Part shown: one piece after another, positions 15,932 through 23,170 of the stretch
Layout of the letters: every line of letters starts with the position of its first letter
Numbering within the stretch: the stretch's first letter is position 1
Source: JACPFJ01 sp036504875
GTDB lineage: Bacteria; Desulfobacterota; Desulfuromonadia; Geobacterales; Pseudopelobacteraceae
Assembly: GCA_036504875.1 (NCBI GenBank)
Contig: DASXUK010000072.1
Coordinates: 1 to 64,000 of the forward strand
DNA: 64,000 nt
Reading direction: 5' to 3'
Notes under the pieces: generated by a model
Seen by the model: only the letters and a program-made list of their open reading frames with translations
Database searches by the model: none
Told to the model about the DNA's origin: nothing
Translations under genes and position numbers: made by a program

Positions 15932-17339
15932 GATTCTGATCATAGATGACGACAAGCTGATGTGTCAGTCGCTCTCGCTGGTGGCCAGGCAAAAGAAACA
16001 TGAGGCGGAAAGCGCCTACACCCTGGGCGAGGGTTTGAAAAAAGCTCATGCAGACCCATTCGACGTGGTGTTCCTGGATGTGAACATGCCGGATGGCAAT
16101 GGCCTGGATATCCTGCCCAAACTGGGTGAACTGCATTCCAATCCCGAGATAATAATAATCACCGGCTTTGGCGACCCTCACGGTGCCGAGATGGCCATTA
16201 AATGCGGGGCCTGGGACTATCTGGAAAAGGGGGCTTCGGTTAAGGAGATTACCCTTTCCCTGCTGCGCGCTCTTCAATACCGGGAACAAAAGCAGACCGG
16301 CTGCCTGGAATGCAGTCCGGTGGCTCTGAAACGGGAAGGGATCGCCGGCAATAGCGTACGACTGAAGGAGTGCCTGAACCAGGTTGCGCAGGCCGCCGGC
16401 AGTGACGCCAGTGTGCTTATCACCGGCGAGACCGGTACCGGTAAGGAGCTGTTTGCCCGGGCCGTGCATCAGAACAGTAACCGCTGCGCCAAAAATTTCG
16501 TGGTGGTAGACTGCGCCGCGCTGCCTGAAAACCTGATTGAAGGCATGTTGTTCGGGCACGAAAAAGGTGCCTACACCAGCGCTGACCAGACCAGGGAAGG
16601 ATTGATTTCACACGCCAACGGCGGCACGCTCTTTCTGGACGAGGTGGGTGAAATGCCGCTTTCACTGCAGAAGATCTTTCTGCGAGTCCTGCAGGAGCAT
16701 CGCTTTCGCCCTTTGGGCAGCCAACGCGAACTGGAAAGCAATTTCAGGCTGGTAGCGGCTACTAACCGAAACCTGGAGGAAATGGTAAAGAATGAGCAAT
16801 TCCGTGCCGATCTCCTGTTCCGCATCAGTACCTTTGTGATCACATTGCCCAGCTTCAAAGAGCGTCCCGAGGACATCACCGTACTGGCCCGCTATCATGC
16901 CGACAAGATCTGCCAGCATTATGGTACCCTTCCCAAGGAATTTTCACCCGATTTCCTCAGGACTCTGGCGGCCTATTCATGGCCGGGCAATGTCCGGGAA
17001 CTGGTGAATATTCTTGAGCGAACCATTGCCGCAGCCCGCTTTGAACCGATTCTCTTTCCGAAACATCTTCCTATCCAAATGCGCATAGAAGTTACCAAAT
17101 CAACCATGAGGAAAGACAGCCCGCCCATACAATCCAGCACCGACAAGCCCTCTCCTCACAGCCTACCCCAGCTCCATGAGTTTCGTGACTCCCTTTATAC
17201 GCAGGCAGAAAGACAATACCTCCACGATCTTCTGACCCTCACCGGTAATAATGTTAGCGAGGCCTGCCGTGTTTCCGGTCTTTCCATATCGCGCCTGTAT
17301 GCCTTGCTAAAAAAACAGGGGATCCAGTTGCAACATTGA
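15924..17339 (+). CDS. NtrC-family sigma-54-dependent response regulator (BccR-like)
   Basis: About 471 residues: receiver (1-120, acceptor Asp in DVVFLDVNMPDGNG), AAA+ domain (about 140-370, Walker A GETGTGKE, Walker B GGTLFLDEVGEM, Arg finger region FRADLLFRIS) and a Fis-type helix-turn-helix at the C-terminus (NNVSEACRVSGLSISRLYALLKKQG). The sigma-54 contact loop reads GAYTSA instead of the standard GAFTGA, an unusual Ser. It starts inside the kinase gene, with GAGG 6 nt upstream. Tandem palindromes and a sigma-54 promoter follow its stop, so its target is very likely the adjacent operon. From recall of Geobacter, the best analogue is BccR, which controls cbcBA. Confidence 0.9.
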   Translation: MARILIIDDDKLMCQSLSLVARQKKHEAESAYTLGEGLKKAHADPFDVVFLDVNMPDGNGLDILPKLGELHSNPEIIIITGFGDPHGAEMAIKCGAWDYLEKGASVKEITLSLLRALQYREQKQTGCLECSPVALKREGIAGNSVRLKECLNQVAQAAGSDASVLITGETGTGKELFARAVHQNSNRCAKNFVVVDCAALPENLIEGMLFGHEKGAYTSADQTREGLISHANGGTLFLDEVGEMPLSLQKIFLRVLQEHRFRPLGSQRELESNFRLVAATNRNLEEMVKNEQFRADLLFRISTFVITLPSFKERPEDITVLARYHADKICQHYGTLPKEFSPDFLRTLAAYSWPGNVRELVNILERTIAAARFEPILFPKHLPIQMRIEVTKSTMRKDSPPIQSSTDKPSPHSLPQLHEFRDSLYTQAERQYLHDLLTLTGNNVSEACRVSGLSISRLYALLKKQGIQLQH

Positions 17340-17352
17340 GGCCTACCTTCTG

Positions 17353-17387
17353 TTCCTGCCACACAGGAATTTCCTGCTGCACAGGAA
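17353..17387. promoter_or_regulatory. Tandem 17-bp palindromes, probable activator binding sites
   Basis: TTCCTG-N5-CAGGAA occurs twice, at 17353-17369 and 17371-17387, spaced 18 bp start to start. Both copies are perfect 6-bp inverted repeats and share most of the spacer (CCACA, CTGCA). They lie just past the activator stop and about 190-225 bp upstream of the -24 element of the sigma-54 promoter, a usual enhancer distance for NtrC-type activators. Confidence 0.78.
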
Positions 17388-17530
17388 GAAATTCTTTTTC
17401 TCCCATCTCCTTCCAAAACTGTTGATAACACAGGGGTTTCAGCACCTTTTCCAGCCCCTGCCCCCCTCGCAGCCAAAAAACCTTGAATTATCTGCAGCAT
17501 CGAATCCACAGACCACCCCTCAGACAACAA

Positions 17531-17558
17531 TCTGATTTTATTACGTTTTATCATCAGA
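17531..17558. promoter_or_regulatory. Palindrome upstream of the sigma-54 promoter
   Basis: TCTGAT (17531-17536) and ATCAGA (17553-17558) are an inverted repeat with A/T-rich arms, ending 18 bp before the -24 element. It could bind a second regulator or a bending protein such as IHF. Weaker evidence than the tandem sites. Confidence 0.35.
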
Positions 17559-17576
17559 TAACTTTGGTTTCCAAAC

Positions 17577-17592
17577 TTGGCATTCAGGTTGC
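17577..17592 (+). promoter_or_regulatory. Sigma-54 promoter of the cytochrome bc operon
   Basis: TTGGCA-TTCAGG-TTGC gives GG and GC dinucleotides separated by exactly 10 bases, matching the -24/-12 consensus (TGGCAC-N5-TTGC). The start site would be near 17603, leaving a leader of about 40 nt with AAAGGAG before the ATG at 17641. Confidence 0.82.
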
Positions 17593-17640
17593 TATTAAGT
17601 AATACAAATGGAAAAAATTTAGCTCGAAAGGAGTCAGTCA

Positions 17641-17918
17641 TGAAACCGGACAAAATGAAAAGCACATCGGACAAAGTAGCCAACATAATGATCATCGCAA
17701 TGGTGTTGGCAGGGACTGTACTGTTTGCTTTCGTAAATCGGGCCTCACAGGATGGCGAGTTGATGTCCAAGCTGTTCCTGTTGTTCTTCGGCGCCATCAT
17801 AACTATTCAGATCGTGCCAGGACTGATACTGCTGGGATCAATGATCAAGGGGTTGGTAAGCCTGGGGCGCAAACCGGAAGAGGCGGAAGTTACAGCCGAA
17901 AACGAATCACGCAAGTAA
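17641..17918 (+). CDS. Small two-helix membrane protein, first gene of cytochrome bc operon
   Basis: A 92-residue protein with two hydrophobic helices (about residues 14-32 and 44-70) and charged ends, so probably an inner-membrane hairpin. No family is recognised. The start is fixed by AAAGGAG 7 nt upstream of the ATG at 17641, 38 bp from the predicted transcription start. It opens an operon of small proteins, a seven-heme cytochrome and a b-type cytochrome. A role as an accessory or assembly subunit of that complex is plausible but inferred only from position. Confidence 0.75.
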
Positions 17919-17930
17919 AAGGATAAACCA

Positions 17931-18329
17931 GTGAATGCGAGGCCAGCCATGGAAGATCAAGGTATTTTGGTAGCTGACAAGGACACGGCATTTTTAAGAG
18001 AGGTGGCCGAATATTTTTCAGAAGCCGGTTACCAGGTGGAAACAACTGATTCGGCCGTCCATGTCATTTGTAACATTATAAAAAAGAACACCCCGGTGGT
18101 TCTCCTGGGGAGTGATTTTGATCAAAAGATTGATCTCCTCGAACTGGTAAAGCTTTTGAAAAGGTGCAACCGCCACCTGGCTGTAATCCTGGTATCGGAT
18201 GAGGCTTCATTGCCGATGGTTCGCAGGATCAGACAGGAAGGCATCTTTTATCACGCGCTTAGACCGGTCAATTCAGAGGACATGAGCGAGATCATGCAAG
18301 CGGTAAAATGTGCTCTCAAGGCTGCTTAG
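17931..18329 (+). CDS. Pseudo-receiver domain protein
   Basis: A 132-residue protein with the fold pattern of a response-regulator receiver: VADKDTAFLREVAEYFSEAGYQVETTDS, then VVLLGSDFD, then LAVILVSDE and FYHALRPVNSEDM. The phospho-acceptor Asp expected after VVLL is Gly, and the conserved Lys in the last loop is Arg, so phosphorylation in the usual way is unlikely. The acidic pair near the N-terminus is only partly kept. The GTG start at 17931 follows AAAGGA. It lies 12 bp after the first small membrane gene, in the sigma-54 operon, and could sense redox state or interact with the kinase/regulator pair. Confidence 0.72.
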   Translation: MNARPAMEDQGILVADKDTAFLREVAEYFSEAGYQVETTDSAVHVICNIIKKNTPVVLLGSDFDQKIDLLELVKLLKRCNRHLAVILVSDEASLPMVRRIRQEGIFYHALRPVNSEDMSEIMQAVKCALKAA

Positions 18330-18378
18330 CAAACATTAGAAAAAGGCACATCAGCAGTTTCAAGAGGAGGTGAGGGTG

Positions 18379-18615
18379 ATGTTAAATTTTAAGACCATTA
18401 TTAACCTAGCGATCATTTTTTTAGCAGCGACCGTTCCGGCCCTAGCTGCAACTGAAGGGCGAGAATCCCCTGGTCAATTGATTGTCTGGATATTCCTGGG
18501 GTGTTGTGCCCTGATTATTACAGCTCAGACCCTGCCATTGATCAGAAATCTGAGAAAACAGGCCAAAATTGCGAAAAACCAGGCGAAAGCAGCCGAAGTA
18601 CCGCCAGCGCAGTAA
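18379..18615 (+). CDS. Small exported or membrane protein in the cytochrome bc operon
   Basis: A 78-residue protein. The N-terminus (INLAIIFLAATVPALAATEG) looks like a signal peptide or first helix, and a second helix lies near residues 36-55, followed by a basic, Ala/Lys-rich tail. The ATG at 18379 is selected by GAGGAGG 8 nt upstream. An in-frame GTG at 18370 would overlap that site. No family recognised. It lies 16 bp before the seven-heme cytochrome gene and, like the 92-residue protein, has a two-helix pattern and a charged C-terminus, so the two may be related small subunits. Confidence 0.7.
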   Translation: MLNFKTIINLAIIFLAATVPALAATEGRESPGQLIVWIFLGCCALIITAQTLPLIRNLRKQAKIAKNQAKAAEVPPAQ

Positions 18616-18631
18616 ACGAAAGGAGTGAGAC

Positions 18632-19711
18632 ATGAAACTCGCCGGCCAATTAAAACACCAGATATTCATTTTGTCGTTGTTCCTTGTGCTCTGCCTGGGG
18701 GCAAAAGAGCAAGCACAAGGAACCGCCTTTTCATACGGCGACAGCGAAAGCAGAAATGCCCCCTGCATGACTTGCCATGGTGAGCAGAGCAAGGTCGATT
18801 CACGTAACTACATTGATCCGATCGGCTTTGGGCACACCACTCATGCCAAATTCGGCTGTACCACGTGTCACGATGCCATCACCGCCGATCACCCTGACGG
18901 CAAGCCGGTGGCTCGCACGACCAATTGTGGTGACTGCCACAATGAGATCATCACCCAGTATTCTGCCAGCATCCATGGCTCTAAAGCACCTTGCAGCGGC
19001 TGCCATAATCCGCACAGTGTCTTTTCTCCGGCTGAGGTTTCGGGAGAGCAATTGAACAAGCAATGTGCTGCCTGTCACACCAGGAACAGGATAATGGCGA
19101 CCCATGCCAAATGGCTCCCGCAGACCGGCCTGCACCTGGATGGAATCGCCTGTGTCACTTGCCACAGCAAGGCGGAAAACTATGTGATTACCATCTACAT
19201 AGCAAATCGACAAGGCAGCGACAAAGAATCCAAAACCAAGCTAAGCAGTTTTGACGAGCTCAGCAAAAGAACAGCTGGAGATCAGATTCATCAACTCATC
19301 GATGCCAACCGGGATAACTATGTTTCCCTGGAAGAACTGAGAGCTTTCAATCGCAATCCGGGCTACAAGGATCTCTACCTAAAGGCGATGCTTACCCCGA
19401 TTAATCCGACTCATTCCTTCCAAACCTTTGATAATCGCTGGGACTGCACCTTTTGCCATGCTTCCGGGCCTGAGGGAATCATGCAGGTAAGTTATGTGGT
19501 CTTTCCAGAACCGGATGGAACTTATCGCCAGGTGGCAGTAGAAAAGGGCGCTGTAATGGATGCCCTGCATGCAGTACCTGATTTTTATCTGATGGGGTCG
19601 ACCCGCAATAACATCCTCAACAAGGTTGGTTTACTGATTATTGTTGGCGGCATGGTTATGCCGGTCGGACACGGATTTCTTCGCTTTCTGAGCCGAAAAA
19701 ACAGGCCCTAA
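18632..19711 (+). CDS. cbcA: Seven-heme cytochrome c, CbcA-like, with an EF-hand and C-terminal anchor
   Basis: A 359-residue exported protein with seven CxxCH motifs (Cys at 45, 76, 99, 121, 145, 174 and 272) after a hydrophobic N-terminal signal. A C-terminal membrane helix (about 325-350) anchors it to the inner membrane. Between hemes six and seven, residues 224-235 form a textbook EF-hand calcium loop (DANRDNYVSLEE). The following gene is a cytochrome b, so the pair should move electrons from menaquinol to periplasmic cytochromes. Seven hemes plus a b-type partner and a sigma-54 activator match what is known of Geobacter CbcBA, used near the energetic limit of respiration. The assignment is by recall, not alignment. 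Confidence 0.85.
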   Translation: MKLAGQLKHQIFILSLFLVLCLGAKEQAQGTAFSYGDSESRNAPCMTCHGEQSKVDSRNYIDPIGFGHTTHAKFGCTTCHDAITADHPDGKPVARTTNCGDCHNEIITQYSASIHGSKAPCSGCHNPHSVFSPAEVSGEQLNKQCAACHTRNRIMATHAKWLPQTGLHLDGIACVTCHSKAENYVITIYIANRQGSDKESKTKLSSFDELSKRTAGDQIHQLIDANRDNYVSLEELRAFNRNPGYKDLYLKAMLTPINPTHSFQTFDNRWDCTFCHASGPEGIMQVSYVVFPEPDGTYRQVAVEKGAVMDALHAVPDFYLMGSTRNNILNKVGLLIIVGGMVMPVGHGFLRFLSRKNRP

Positions 19712-19722
19712 AGGAGTATGCC

Positions 19723-20370
19723 ATGAGTACCAAAATGATTTATCTACAACCGCTTCCCGTCCGAATCTGGCACTGGCTCAATGCATTGGGGATCGTCACA
19801 TTATGCGTGTCGGGAGCCCAGATTCGCTTCCCGGAGTACGTTACTATCATCGGCAGTTATCGATCAGCGATCTTGCTGCACAACACGGCCGGGATCATCG
19901 TGTCCCTGTCCTTCTCGGTCTGGTTTTTCTACTATAAAATGGTGGCCGGCACGATTGAAGACATCTATGTGCCCAAAAAATATGACCTGACCGCCGGCCT
20001 TTTCCGCCAAATAGTATTTTACTTTTTTGCCTACTTCTTCGGGGTGCCCAACCCGCACCACGCTACTCCGGATAGCAAGTTCAATCCCCTGCAGAAATCC
20101 GCCTACCTGGCAATCATGTTCGTGCTGATGCCGCTGGTCGGGCTGACCGGCATATTGCTCATGAATATGGGGCCAATGCGAGAGATAGTACTCCTGCTGG
20201 GTGGGTTAAAAATCCTGGTTGCCTTGCATTTCCTGCTGGCCTGCTCGCTGGGCGCATTCCTGTTCACGCATGTCTATCTGGCAACGCTGGGCTCAACACC
20301 GTTGGCTTATTTCAAACCTATGTGGACCGGCTGGGAGAAGGTTGAGAATCATGGTGAAACCCACCATTGA
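19723..20370 (+). CDS. cbcB: Cytochrome b (Ni/Fe-hydrogenase b-type), CbcB-like
   Basis: A 215-residue integral membrane cytochrome b561-like protein with about four helices. Heme-ligand His candidates lie in RIWHWLNAL (about residues 15-23), in the second helix (LLHNTAGI) and in the late helices (VALHFLL and FLFTHVYLATLG). It should oxidise menaquinol and pass electrons to the preceding seven-heme protein. The start ATG follows AAAGGAG. It lies 11 bp after the cytochrome c stop and appears to close the core operon. The C-terminus ends in a His-rich GETHH. Family membership is clear; the exact complex (CbcBA) is inferred from gene order. Confidence 0.88.
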   Translation: MSTKMIYLQPLPVRIWHWLNALGIVTLCVSGAQIRFPEYVTIIGSYRSAILLHNTAGIIVSLSFSVWFFYYKMVAGTIEDIYVPKKYDLTAGLFRQIVFYFFAYFFGVPNPHHATPDSKFNPLQKSAYLAIMFVLMPLVGLTGILLMNMGPMREIVLLLGGLKILVALHFLLACSLGAFLFTHVYLATLGSTPLAYFKPMWTGWEKVENHGETHH

Positions 20371-20473
20371 AAGAGGAAAAAGCTGTTGCCTGTGAGCAGG
20401 ACTGCAGCAAGAACACAGGTTTATTGAATATCAAGTTAGCTGAAAAAAGTTACAAAGAAAGAGAGGTGCGATC

Positions 20474-21004
20474 ATGTTAAGGCACTTATCAGGTAGATTA
20501 AATGGAAATAAAGCGGCTTCGGGTTCGAAAGGCACTTCGGTCAGCGAACCAAATATCGATGATCTGTATAAGCATTCTCGCAGTGGTCTGTGGGGGATAT
20601 TCATTTTCCTGATTGCCAGCGCAATCGCCTGCTTATTTTGCGAATGCAGCCTCAAAGATTTCCTGCCTGCCGATTTCATCGCACTGCTCGGACCGACGCC
20701 GCCGCTCCTGCTCGTAAACTGCGTGCTGGGAGTTTCAACCTTCTGTTCTTTGATTATTATTGCAGGAAGGCTCTATTTCGATTTGACGCCCGGAAAAACC
20801 TGGCCGCACCTGTTGTTCAGGATTTACTTTTTTCTGCAGTATTTCATAAACGGTGCCCTTGGGGAGTATTATTACATGGCCTTTATATCGGGACTCGTGG
20901 TTCTCGCTTTCCAGCACTACAACACCTGGAATTATTATTCCAGAGAAATCGAGTCAAAAACCAACAAGTGCGCACAACCATGCGGTTGTGGTAAACAGTT
21001 CTAA
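20474..21004 (+). CDS. Hypothetical four-helix membrane protein
   Basis: A 176-residue protein with about four predicted membrane helices (roughly residues 38-58, 75-97, 112-130 and 135-155) and a Cys-rich C-terminus CAQPCGCGKQF that could bind metal or form disulfides. No family is recognised. A good ribosome site (AAAGAGAGG) precedes the ATG at 20474. The 103-bp gap after the cytochrome b gene has no terminator, so it may be the last gene of the same transcript, which would end at the terminator at 21053-21088. Its position suggests a role linked to the bc complex, but this is inference. Confidence 0.65.
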   Translation: MLRHLSGRLNGNKAASGSKGTSVSEPNIDDLYKHSRSGLWGIFIFLIASAIACLFCECSLKDFLPADFIALLGPTPPLLLVNCVLGVSTFCSLIIIAGRLYFDLTPGKTWPHLLFRIYFFLQYFINGALGEYYYMAFISGLVVLAFQHYNTWNYYSREIESKTNKCAQPCGCGKQF

Positions 21005-21052
21005 ACTCTAATCAGGATTAGTATAAATAAATGGGGGTGAAAATCCCTCCAG

Positions 21053-21088
21053 AAGCCGGGTCTCTTATATTTGGAGCCGGCTTTTTTA
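21053..21088 (+). terminator. Rho-independent terminator after the cytochrome bc operon
   Basis: AAGCCGG (21053-21059) and CCGGCTT (21077-21083) form the stem, followed by a T tract to 21087. A second small hairpin (GGGGG ... CCCTCC, 21033-21050) lies immediately before it. Confidence 0.8.
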
Positions 21089-21233
21089 GTTTAAGGCAAA
21101 TTACCATACTCGACTTTAACACGGCCAATGGTAGCTTATATTGATTATTTTGCTAAAATTTAGGCTACTCGTCAGATGCCCCCTGAGTGCAGCACCCAGT
21201 AAATTTCAATCTCTGATAGATCCTGGGGATAAA

Positions 21234-22364
21234 ATGGTCAGTGTCCTGAATTGGTTCAAGGCAAGTGATGCCAGAATAAATATCTGTATTTATTTAACCT
21301 GGAGTTATCTTGTGTTTTCAGCAGTTTTCATAGCACAAATCATAAACCTGAAATACCTATGGTTGCCCTTGATATCCGCCTCGATTGTTTATTCCGTATA
21401 TTCCGCCAGCGGGCCTTTTACAAAATTGATCGCCAACGCCAACCAGCTTTTTCCTCTATCCAGGATTTTGACGATCCCGTTGTTAACTGTGCCCTGTCTG
21501 CTATTGGCCTGGCCGGCAGAAAAAATATCCCGCAGGTTAAGCCGGAATTTTAGTTTTTTTGGTCAGGGCATGAAATTTTACAGCCTCAATATGATTGGCG
21601 AGGCAATCCGTGAATTGGAAAAAGTAAAACCATCCACCCATGATACTGAAGCTACGACGTCATGTTATATGGCTTTGGGTGACCTATATTTCGAGGATGA
21701 TCAGTACAATCGGGCCATCGCAAATTATATTAAAGCTCGTGATTTAAATCCCGAAGATTCTTTGATATGGACCAAGCTTGGCCGCTGCTATTTTATCAAG
21801 AGTGAATACAAAGAAGCTGCTGATCTTTTTATGAAGGTGATCGAAAATAGTGCTGGAAAGCTGGATTGTGAAGTATTGGCTGCAAGGTGCCGGAATAAAA
21901 TTAAAGATTTTGAAGAGGCTATGTCCAGGCTGAATGCAAATTGTGAACACTGGAAAACTATCTCTAAAGATACTCGTGAGAATATATTTGCCAGAAAAAA
22001 TATCCCTGTATCTCACAAACCAACTTCTCTAGCGTCCCCTGCCTACAGGCGACTTGCCTTGAATTCCGTTGCAAGAGTAATCCTCATTGTTTCGGTTATT
22101 TTTATTAGCTTTTCCGTTGGTCATAAGCCACCCGCTGATAAAAAAACTGTCTTCACCGGCACTACTGCGCCACCTGATCCTGTAACAACAGCGAATAAAG
22201 CTAAAGCTATATTACCCTCTAAAAATTCCACGTTAACTGCTCCTAAACCTGAACAAAGGAAGAATATGGCCAAAGAAAGGAGTATGCACCGTGTCAAGAG
22301 CAACCCTGAAGCCAAAAATACATATCTGGTACAGCATCCCGCCGATAGCATCCGTTTTAAATAA
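21234..22364 (+). CDS. Membrane protein with TPR repeats
   Basis: A 376-residue protein. The N-terminus has three or four hydrophobic segments (to about residue 125). TPR-like helices follow, with the pattern ALGDLYFEDDQYNRAIANYIKARDLNPED and KLGRCYFIKSEYKEAADLFMKVIE (about residues 145-215). One more membrane helix lies near 290-310, then a basic Lys/Pro-rich tail. TPRs usually mediate protein contacts. No specific function is recognised. The ATG at 21234 gives a natural hydrophobic start. An upstream TTG at 21141 lacks support. The 3' end overlaps the next gene by 74 bp. Confidence 0.65.
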   Translation: MVSVLNWFKASDARINICIYLTWSYLVFSAVFIAQIINLKYLWLPLISASIVYSVYSASGPFTKLIANANQLFPLSRILTIPLLTVPCLLLAWPAEKISRRLSRNFSFFGQGMKFYSLNMIGEAIRELEKVKPSTHDTEATTSCYMALGDLYFEDDQYNRAIANYIKARDLNPEDSLIWTKLGRCYFIKSEYKEAADLFMKVIENSAGKLDCEVLAARCRNKIKDFEEAMSRLNANCEHWKTISKDTRENIFARKNIPVSHKPTSLASPAYRRLALNSVARVILIVSVIFISFSVGHKPPADKKTVFTGTTAPPDPVTTANKAKAILPSKNSTLTAPKPEQRKNMAKERSMHRVKSNPEAKNTYLVQHPADSIRFK

Positions 22365-22830
22365 AGCTCTGATTGTGGTGTTTGCACTGACAATATCTAC
22401 ATCTTGTTCCAGCATATCTATAGGCACTTTTTACGGTACAAAGAATCATGCTAATAAAATCCATATTAATGAGAGAACCATTAAAGGTACAGAAAACAGC
22501 AACAAGATCTATAATTTTGAAGAGGTACTGTATTATGATTTTAAGTCTGAGGATCATTCTGCGAAAGATCTGTCTATAAAAAAGACAATCTGTGTGGGAA
22601 AGGATTGCAAGACTTCCAAGAAATATCAGCTTAAGATGGACAACACCAACAAAATCAAAGCGCTATTCGATGTCAACCCGGGCTTGATAAATAACAAGTT
22701 CACAGTCATCACCGATTTTTTCTTGAACGGCAGGCGACTTATCAGTTATTCATATGTGTTTTATCCTCAAAAATGTATAGATAAAACTTGCAGGGATATT
22801 ATTTCGGCAAATCTGGTGAAGCGCAAATAA
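22291..22830 (+). CDS. Hypothetical lipoprotein
   Basis: A 179-residue protein of unknown family. After a basic N-terminus there is a hydrophobic stretch ending in ALTISTSC-SS, a lipobox-like site, so it is probably a lipoprotein. The mature part is Lys-rich and beta-like, with three CxxxxC/CxxxxxC-type pairs (CVGKDC, CIDKTC) that may form disulfides. The GTG at 22291 is supported by AAAGGAG 8 nt upstream, lying within the end of the TPR gene. The resulting 74-bp overlap is unusually long. AT-rich composition. Confidence 0.65.
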   Translation: MSRATLKPKIHIWYSIPPIASVLNKALIVVFALTISTSCSSISIGTFYGTKNHANKIHINERTIKGTENSNKIYNFEEVLYYDFKSEDHSAKDLSIKKTICVGKDCKTSKKYQLKMDNTNKIKALFDVNPGLINNKFTVITDFFLNGRRLISYSYVFYPQKCIDKTCRDIISANLVKRK

Positions 22831-22938
22831 ATTTAATAAAATTTAATGGAATGTAAAACATGCTGTTGTCAAACAATAATAGAACAGTGTATAGTAAAAA
22901 AAACGGGAAGTGGACGTAAATTATAAAGGAGCCTGATC

Positions 22939-23142
22939 ATGCCGCCGTTCATTGAGCTGATAGTAATCATAGTGGTAATGATTAGCGCTTTTTTCCTTGT
23001 TTTTTTAGGGATGTTCCTTCTGGCCCTGTTCCTGGCGCCGATAGAGCGGGGTATCACCAAGCTGATGTTTAGCAAAGTTTCTCCGACGGCACCCATACCA
23101 CAAAAAGAGTCTTCTTTCAAAGACTTCAGCCGGAAACACTAG
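22939..23142 (+). CDS. Small membrane protein
   Basis: A 67-residue protein whose first 45 residues are a long hydrophobic stretch (IELIVIIVVMISAFFLVFLGMFLLALFL), enough for one or two helices, followed by a short polar tail. AAAGGAG lies 8 nt before the ATG, so translation is likely. No family recognised. It converges on thiC, whose stop is only 28 bp away, with no obvious terminator between them. Confidence 0.6.
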   Translation: MPPFIELIVIIVVMISAFFLVFLGMFLLALFLAPIERGITKLMFSKVSPTAPIPQKESSFKDFSRKH

Positions 23143-23170
23143 CCGCTTTCGCCTCTAAACCATTCCGCTA

